Positions 1-6,309 of a DNA stretch of 6,309 nucleotides are shown here, one piece after another; position 1 is the first letter of the stretch; every line of letters begins with the position of its first letter. The position numbers were made by a program, and so were the translations under genes. The stretch comes from Streptosporangiaceae bacterium. GTDB lineage: Bacteria > Actinomycetota > Actinomycetes > Streptosporangiales > Streptosporangiaceae. The stretch covers positions 1-6,309 of the forward strand of contig JASHTT010000235.1 in assembly GCA_030040415.1 (NCBI GenBank), read 5' to 3'. The notes beneath the pieces were generated by a model. That model was not told the DNA's origin and did not search any database. It saw only the letters and a program-made list of their open reading frames with translations.

Positions 1-436
1 ACCGACACCCCGCAGACCGTCATCGACGTGCTCAACTACCTCAACGACGACCTGAAGGTGGACGAGATGCAGATCTCGCCTGCCTACGCCTACGAGAAGG
101 CACCGGACCAGGAGCATTTCCTCGGTGTAACGGAAACGCGGGAGTTGTTCCGCAAGGCGTTCGGCGAAGGCAACCGAAAGCGCTGGCGGCTCAACCACAC
201 GCCGCTCTTCCTTGACTTCCTCGAGGGCAAGGCCGATTTCTCCTGCACGGCGTGGGGCATACCTTCGTACTCGCTGTTCGGCTGGCAGCGGCCTTGCTAC
301 CTGATGGCCGACGGGTACGCCAAGACCTACAAAGAGCTCGTCGAGACCACGGAGTGGGAGAAGTACGGCCGCGGCAAGGACCCCAGGTGCGCGAACTGCA
401 TGGCGCACTGCGGCTACGAGCCCTCGGCGGTGCTGG

Positions 437-2803
<2,367 letters not shown>

Positions 2804-2811
2804 CCGGTCCG

Positions 2812-2818
2812 CCTTCCC
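2812..2818 (-). promoter_or_regulatory. Ribosome binding site that fixes the copA start
   Basis: On the minus strand GGGAAGG precedes the ATG at 2803 by 8 bases. The alternative in-frame ATG at 2827 has only GGGACTTCCG before it, so the downstream ATG is preferred and the protein is 788 rather than 796 residues. Confidence 0.65.
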
Positions 2819-2850
2819 GCGCCGCATCGGAAGTCCCGCGGCACTCGTAA

Positions 2851-2876
2851 GGCAACGTTACCGTGCGGTTTTCCGC
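2851..2876. promoter_or_regulatory. Palindromes in the copA/copZ divergent promoter (possible operator)
   Basis: Two dyads lie side by side in the 90-base divergent intergenic region. GGCAACGTTACC (2851-2862) is symmetric at 10 of 12 positions around AACGTT. GCGG-TTTT-CCGC (2865-2876) has perfect 4-bp arms. The outer bases GTTACC (2857-2862) and GGTTAAC (2879-2885) are also roughly inverted. Copper export genes are usually controlled by CsoR or a MerR-type CueR, and a shared operator would sit here. The sequence does not clearly match either known operator type as I remember them, so the regulator is unassigned. Confidence 0.3.
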
Positions 2877-2887
2877 CTGGTTAACAT
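2858..2887 (+). promoter_or_regulatory. Candidate promoter of the copper chaperone, leaderless
   Basis: A weak -35-like TTACCG (2858-2863), an 18-base spacer and a -10-like TAACAT (2882-2887, 4 of 6 to TATAAT) point rightward. Transcription would start about 7 bases after the -10 box, at the ATG at 2894. The absence of any Shine-Dalgarno sequence before that ATG agrees with a leaderless mRNA, a common mode in actinobacteria. The -35 match is only 3 of 6. Confidence 0.4.
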
Positions 2888-2893
2888 GCCTGG

Positions 2894-3100
2894 ATGGAGC
2901 AAAACGTGTATGTCGTCACGGGCATGACCTGCAGTCACTGCGTCGAGGCAGTGCGCAGTGAGATATCCGGCATTCCAGGCGTTACGGATGTCCAGGTTGA
3001 CCTGGCCGATGGCCGCGTGACGGTGGCCGCCGATCCGGTGCCATCCGCGGCCGCTGTCCGTGCTGCGGTCGAGGCGGCCGGCTACGAGCTGGCCGGCTAG
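2894..3100 (+). CDS. copZ: Copper chaperone, single heavy-metal-associated domain (CopZ-like)
   Basis: This 68-residue cytosolic protein consists of one HMA (ferredoxin-like beta-alpha-beta-beta-alpha-beta) domain, with the metal site GMTCSHC (10-16; Cys13 and Cys16) after the first strand. The rest fits the fold: an amphipathic helix (CVEAVRSEISGIPGV), two strands (TDVQVDLADGRVTVAA), a helix (AAAVRAAVEAAGYEL). Length is normal for CopZ-type chaperones, which bind Cu(I) and pass it to the CopA metal-binding domain. The divergent copA supports copper as the ligand. The ATG at 2894 has no recognisable ribosome binding site; an ATG at 2886 is in another frame. The family is certain; metal specificity is inferred from the neighbour. 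Confidence 0.92.
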   Translation: MEQNVYVVTGMTCSHCVEAVRSEISGIPGVTDVQVDLADGRVTVAADPVPSAAAVRAAVEAAGYELAG

Positions 3101-3285
3101 CTGGCTATACCGGGCCAAACCAGCGGTGAGGTCATGTGTTCCGGCAATTCAGGTGATCTTGTGCCGTGTACCGGCCACCCTTGCTAGCTCGCCTCCGCCG
3201 GCCGACGTATTATCGCTGCGAATCCGGGTCCGTGGGGTTCCGGAGGTCGGCCTGGGGTCGGGCTGTAAGCGCTGGAGGCAGGTAA
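3101..3285 (+). promoter_or_regulatory. Leader region of the sensor kinase, with -10-like TATTAT and a strong RBS
   Basis: This 185-base gap between the chaperone and the kinase contains no gene that I can support. TATTAT (3208-3213) matches the -10 consensus at 5 of 6 positions and stands out in the GC-rich background, but there is no convincing -35 about 17 bases upstream. A start near 3220 would give a leader of about 65 bases. GGAGG (3274-3278), 7 bases before the GTG at 3286, is an excellent Shine-Dalgarno sequence. A small imperfect palindrome around GCTAGC straddles the end of the chaperone gene (3093-3105) and could be a weak terminator. I found no DosR-like box here. Confidence 0.35.
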
Positions 3286-5007
3286 GTGGCAGGCAACGAG
3301 AGGTCTCCGGCGCTGCCTAGCCTCCGGCTCGATGAACTGCTCGCCGAGCTGCAGGTGCGGCTGCAGGCCGTGCTCGACACGCGCGACCGGGTGAACGCGC
3401 TATTCGAGGCCGTCATCGCCGTTGGCACCAATCTGGACATCGAGGCGGTGCTGCGCGGCATCGTCGAGGCGGCCGTCTCGCTGGTGGATGCCAGGTACGG
3501 GGCGATGGGCGTCATCGGCGAGGAAGGCAAGCTTGCCGAGTTCATCCCGGTCGGCCTGAGCGAGGATGAGATCGCCCGCATCCATCACTGGCCGGAAGGC
3601 CGGGGGCTGCTCGGCGCGCTGATCACTGACCCGAGGCCGCTGCGGATCGCCGACCTCGGCAAGCACGAACTGTCGTCCGGCTTCCCGGCCGGGCATCCGC
3701 CGATGACCTCGTTCCTCGGCGTGCCGATCCGGATCCGGGACGAGGTGTACGGGAACCTGTACCTGACCGAGAAGCAGGGCGGCGGCCAGTTCGACGAGGA
3801 AGACGAGGCAGTGCTCGTCGCGCTGGCGGCTGCGGCCGGTGTCGCTATCGAGAACGCCCGGCTCTACGACGAAGCGCGCAGGCAGCAGCGCTGGCTGGCG
3901 GCGAGCGCGGAGGTCACGAGCACGCTGCTGTCCGGGCCGGATGTCAGGGACGCGCTGGCCCTGATCACCGAGCGGTCGCTGACTATATCGGGTGCCGACC
4001 TGGTGATGCTCGCGCTGCCCACCGCTGACGGGCGGCAGCTGCACGTTGAGCACGCGGCCGGCGACGGCGCCGACGGGGCAGTCGGTCTCGTGCTGCCCGC
4101 CGGCGGCTCGGCATCGGGCCGCGTGCTCGCCAGCGGCGACAGGCTGACGGTCGAGGACTTCAGCCACGACAGCAGGGTCGCGACCGTGGCCAGGGACCAC
4201 CTGAACCTGGGGCCGGCCATCCTGGTACCGCTCGGGACCGCGGGAAACGTCCGCGGCGTGCTGACGGCGGGCCGCCGGCCAGGGGCGATGCCACTAGCAC
4301 CAGCTGCGGCGGACATGCTGACGACGTTCGCGATCCAGGCGGGCATCGCGCTCGAGCTCGCCGAGCACCGCAGTCAGGCCGAGCGGGTGGCCGTGTTCGA
4401 GGACCGCGACCGGATCGCTCGTGACCTGCACGACCTGGTGATCCAGCGGCTGTACGCGACCGGCATGTCGCTGCAGGGAACGGTGCCGATGATCGCCTCG
4501 GCGGAAGTTTCCGACCGGGTAAACGCTGCCGTCGACGCGCTGGACGAGACGATCAGGGAGATCAGGTCGTCGATTTTCGCGCTGCAGTCACGCGCGGAAG
4601 CCAGACCGCTGAGCCTGCGCGCCCGGATCCTCGTCGTCGCGGATGAGATGACCGGAATATTGGGTTTCCCGCCCTCGCTGCGGCTCGACGGCCAGCTGGA
4701 CAACGGCGTACCGGACGACGTCAGCGAGCAGCTGCTCACTGCGCTGCGAGAGGCGCTGTCCAACGCCGCCCGCCATGCCGGTGCAAGCGCCGTGGACGTG
4801 CGGGTGACTGCCGCCCGCGAGCTGTCGCTGATGGTCGCGGACAACGGCTCGGGCATCAAGGACACGAGCCGGCGCAGCGGCCTGGCGAACCTCGAGCAAC
4901 GGGCGAGCAAGCTGGGCGGCACCCTTCGGCTTGACTCCCGCCCCGGTGGCGGCACCGAACTTACCTGGCAAGTGCCGCTGACCTTCGAGAACGGGCCGGA
5001 CGCCTGA
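3286..5007 (+). CDS. DevS/DosT-type haem-GAF sensor histidine kinase
   Basis: This soluble 573-residue kinase is built like mycobacterial DevS (DosS) and DosT: GAF-A (about 38-193), GAF-B (about 205-358), a HisKA_3 dimerisation domain, and a HATPase_c domain (about 478-566). No membrane segment is visible. The phospho-acceptor is His382 in DRDRIARDLHDLVIQRL. ATP-site motifs are LSNAARHA (N-box, Asn493), DNGSGI (519-524), SGLANL (531-536) and GGGTELTW (554-561). In GAF-A, His137 of FPAGHPPM aligns by eye with the haem-ligand His149 of DosS, and Tyr159 of GNLYLTEK with the distal Tyr171. The position of DosS Glu87 is Gly75, as in DosT. This suggests a haem-based O2/NO/CO sensor driving a DosR-type regulator. 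The GTG start is fixed by GGAGG 7 bases upstream. No response regulator is in the window, so the partner is elsewhere. The stop is one base from the convergent nitroreductase's stop. Confidence 0.93.
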   Translation: MAGNERSPALPSLRLDELLAELQVRLQAVLDTRDRVNALFEAVIAVGTNLDIEAVLRGIVEAAVSLVDARYGAMGVIGEEGKLAEFIPVGLSEDEIARIHHWPEGRGLLGALITDPRPLRIADLGKHELSSGFPAGHPPMTSFLGVPIRIRDEVYGNLYLTEKQGGGQFDEEDEAVLVALAAAAGVAIENARLYDEARRQQRWLAASAEVTSTLLSGPDVRDALALITERSLTISGADLVMLALPTADGRQLHVEHAAGDGADGAVGLVLPAGGSASGRVLASGDRLTVEDFSHDSRVATVARDHLNLGPAILVPLGTAGNVRGVLTAGRRPGAMPLAPAAADMLTTFAIQAGIALELAEHRSQAERVAVFEDRDRIARDLHDLVIQRLYATGMSLQGTVPMIASAEVSDRVNAAVDALDETIREIRSSIFALQSRAEARPLSLRARILVVADEMTGILGFPPSLRLDGQLDNGVPDDVSEQLLTALREALSNAARHAGASAVDVRVTAARELSLMVADNGSGIKDTSRRSGLANLEQRASKLGGTLRLDSRPGGGTELTWQVPLTFENGPDA

Positions 5008-5008
5008 T

Positions 5009-6070
5009 CTAGGCCGTGACGTCCGCCAGCTTCGTGCCGGGCTGGGCAGCCTGGGCCGGCTCGTTCCGCTGCTCAGCTGAGCCAGGCATGACCAGCTCGC
5101 TCGGCGTGCGACGCGGCGTGGCCTGGGCGGTGCGTGCGACGCCGAACTGCAGCAGCAACTGCGGCGCCCCGGCGAGGGCCAGATCGTCCCTGATCAGCCT
5201 GCGTATGGCGGCCGCTTCGAGCGGCCGGGTATGCAGGCTGGCGAATACCCACTTAGTCGCGGCGTGCAGCAGCAGCCGGTGCAGGGCCTGACCCGCCCGC
5301 AGCCAGTCAGCGCGGCCGTCGCGCAGGGTGGTCACTATCGCGGTGGCGGCTGGCGGCGGGCCATCCGCTGGCAGTTTCCCGATGCCCCGGCCGAGGTCGA
5401 AGTCGCGCTGGCCGAGCCGGCTCGCGTCGTGCCCGAGCTCGGCCGGTATCGCGGTGGCCGGGATTCCGTCCCTGGCATGGCTGCCGGGTACCCGCGTCCA
5501 CTGCCGCACGTCCGCTCGTTCGAGCGGGTCGGCGTCCTGCCGGTGACCCACCGCGCCGACGATCTGAGCCAGCCGCAGGAAGTCGGCGGGCCCGACCATC
5601 GAGAGCGCGGCGCCTTCGGCCAGCGCATCGTGCTGCAGGGCCGGCACCAGTCCGGCAGGCATCGGCTCCCCGGTGAACGGGCCCCGGTGTGTGTGCCGGT
5701 GCGGCACCGCCTCCAGTAGCTGGCGTTCCAGCGGCGTCGCGGGCTCCGGCGCGCCGATCCGGACCGTGGCGAGGAGCCGCAGGTTCGCAGCGTCCGGCAG
5801 CAGGTCGACCACCGGCAGGTAGCCGAGTGACCGGACTGCGAGCCGCAACCCGAACAGCGCGGATCCGCAGCTGATGAGCATCTCCCTGCCGACCGGGTCG
5901 GCGCGCACCTTCCTGGCTGGGTCGGCATACAGTTCGACGGCCCCGTCGCCGACCCGGAAGAGCCATGGCTGGGTGTTGTGGATAGACGGCGCACGAGCGG
6001 CCGTGGCGATCAGGTAGCCGACTTCGTCGGCCAGGATCGGTGTTGCCGATGGGACGAATTCGTCGGTCAT
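5009..6070 (-). CDS. Acg/Rv3131-type nitroreductase-family protein
   Basis: This 353-residue protein belongs to the Acg branch of the FMN-dependent nitroreductase fold, which in Mycobacterium tuberculosis includes the DosR-regulon members Acg, Rv3127 and Rv3131. Visible family marks are AARAPSIHNTQPWLFRV (24-40, the flavin-side motif), a CGSALFGLRLAVRSLGY helix (68-84), HRHTHRGPF (124-132), ADWLRAGQALHRLLLHA (254-270), PQLLLQFG (303-310) and TPRRTPSELV (318-327). Length is normal for the family, which looks like a fusion of two nitroreductase-like halves. Substrate is unknown; some Acg proteins may store or sequester flavin rather than reduce nitro compounds. The start at 6070 follows GAGGTGA 5 bases upstream; the frame stays open to 6289, but those codons look non-coding. 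About 30 tail residues rich in Ala/Pro/Gln are probably disordered. It is probably regulated by hypoxia through the box at 6149-6162 and the convergent kinase. Confidence 0.88.
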   Translation of the reverse strand: MTDEFVPSATPILADEVGYLIATAARAPSIHNTQPWLFRVGDGAVELYADPARKVRADPVGREMLISCGSALFGLRLAVRSLGYLPVVDLLPDAANLRLLATVRIGAPEPATPLERQLLEAVPHRHTHRGPFTGEPMPAGLVPALQHDALAEGAALSMVGPADFLRLAQIVGAVGHRQDADPLERADVRQWTRVPGSHARDGIPATAIPAELGHDASRLGQRDFDLGRGIGKLPADGPPPAATAIVTTLRDGRADWLRAGQALHRLLLHAATKWVFASLHTRPLEAAAIRRLIRDDLALAGAPQLLLQFGVARTAQATPRRTPSELVMPGSAEQRNEPAQAAQPGTKLADVTA

Positions 6071-6075
6071 GCTGC

Positions 6076-6082
6076 TCACCTC
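6076..6082 (-). promoter_or_regulatory. Ribosome binding site that fixes the nitroreductase start
   Basis: The minus strand reads GAGGTGA 5 bases before the ATG at 6070, giving the MTDEF start. The upstream in-frame ATG at 6289 would add 73 residues with no family resemblance, running through the hairpin and the DosR-like box. Confidence 0.75.
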
Positions 6083-6148
6083 GCTAACACACGGCCATGC
6101 TCGCTGGCGACTGACGCGTATTCGCAGGGCCTGATGGCAGGCCAGGGC

Positions 6149-6162
6149 GGGACGAAGGTCCG
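6149..6162 (-). promoter_or_regulatory. DosR/DevR-like operator upstream of the nitroreductase
   Basis: Read toward the gene the site is CGGACCTTCGTCCC. It keeps both half-sites, GGAC and GTCCC, of the mycobacterial DosR box (core GGGACTWWAGTCCC) and matches it at 11 of 14 positions; flanking G residues also fit. Its centre lies about 85 bases before the start codon. A weak -10-like AATACG at about 6117-6122 would put the box centre near -45, where DosR usually activates. The site is supported by its setting: an Acg-type gene downstream and a DosT-type kinase next door. Confidence 0.5.
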
Positions 6163-6180
6163 CCGTGCACCAGCCGTCGT

Positions 6181-6294
6181 CGACATTTATGTTCGAAAGG
6201 GGCAAAATTCGTTGTGGCCGACGTATGGGTGTGCGGTTACTGGTGTTATAGAGCCAGTAACCGCACACCCATGAGCCAGTGAAGATCAATGTCG
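6181..6294. repeat. Imperfect 14-bp inverted repeat enclosing the hairpin
   Basis: CGACATTTATGTTC (6181-6194) and the reverse complement of 6281-6294, CGACATTGATCTTC, agree at 12 of 14 positions. They bracket 114 bases with a perfect inner hairpin, which resembles the outline of a tiny miniature inverted-repeat element. I see no target-site duplication next to the ends. Chance similarity remains possible. Confidence 0.3.
6225..6272. repeat. Perfect 19-bp inverted repeat with 10-base loop
   Basis: ATGGGTGTGCGGTTACTGG (6225-6243) is followed, after the loop TGTTATAGAG (6244-6253), by its exact reverse complement (6254-6272). A 19 of 19 match is far beyond chance at this spacing. It lies about 155 bases upstream of the nitroreductase start in a stretch with no supported gene. 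It could be a factor-independent terminator of a gene entering from the right, a regulatory RNA hairpin, or part of a small repeat element. No T-run follows on either strand, but actinobacterial terminators often lack one. Confidence 0.9.
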
Positions 6295-6309
6295 GAGCTT
6301 AATCGGTCC

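Noticed and set aside
2804..2827. Upstream in-frame start of copA giving MRRGKADR
   Set aside because: The sequence before 2827 has no good ribosome binding site, and GGGAAGG within this stretch is ideally placed for the ATG at 2803.
3221..3262. GGGTCCGTGGGGTTCC upstream of the kinase as a second DosR box
   Set aside because: The half-sites do not match GGGAC/GTCCC and the symmetry is poor; it is ordinary GC-rich sequence.
5978..6274. Plus-strand open frame running out of the 5' part of the nitroreductase gene
   Set aside because: It overlaps the nitroreductase start antisense, continues through the hairpin, has no ribosome binding site and resembles no family.
6071..6289. N-terminal extension of the nitroreductase to an ATG at 6289 (73 more residues)
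   Set aside because: The extension runs through a perfect hairpin and a DosR-like box and shows no family resemblance. The ATG at 6070 has a strong ribosome binding site and gives the normal family length.

Overview
The window is high-GC, densely coded DNA with GGAGG- and GGAAGG-type ribosome binding sites. Its proteins resemble actinobacterial ones: a hopanoid enzyme, a DevS/DosS-type kinase and an Acg-type nitroreductase. A soil-type actinomycete outside the mycobacteria is likely, but I cannot name a genus. It holds five protein genes (one cut by the left edge), no RNA genes, and no gene-free stretch over 300 bases.

Left part (1-2803): the 3' end of hpnH, the radical-SAM adenosylhopene synthase, runs rightward. 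It ends 50 bases inside the 3' end of a convergent copA, a Cu(+)-exporting P1B-type ATPase with one N-terminal metal-binding domain and all the expected copper motifs.

Copper pair (437-3100): copA is divergent from a 68-residue GMTCSHC copper chaperone (CopZ-like). The 90 bases between them contain short palindromes and a promoter-like pair of hexamers that would place the chaperone's first transcribed base at its ATG, so its mRNA may be leaderless. Chaperone and exporter would together bind cytosolic Cu(I) and pump it out.

Right part (3286-6309): a 573-residue soluble GAF-GAF-histidine kinase of the DevS/DosS/DosT type is convergent, with a one-base gap, with a 353-residue Acg/Rv3131-type nitroreductase. 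In the first GAF domain the haem-ligand histidine and the distal tyrosine of DosS/DosT are both present. The residue that separates DosS (Glu) from DosT (Gly) is glycine here, so the sequence looks like a direct O2 sensor. About 85 bases upstream of the nitroreductase is a DosR-like 14-mer. Sensor, likely target gene and likely operator therefore sit together, although no DosR/DevR response regulator is in view.

Right edge (6181-6294): a perfect 19-bp inverted repeat with a 10-base loop, enclosed by a weaker 14-bp inverted repeat. It is unexplained: a terminator for a gene beyond the window or a small non-coding element are both possible.
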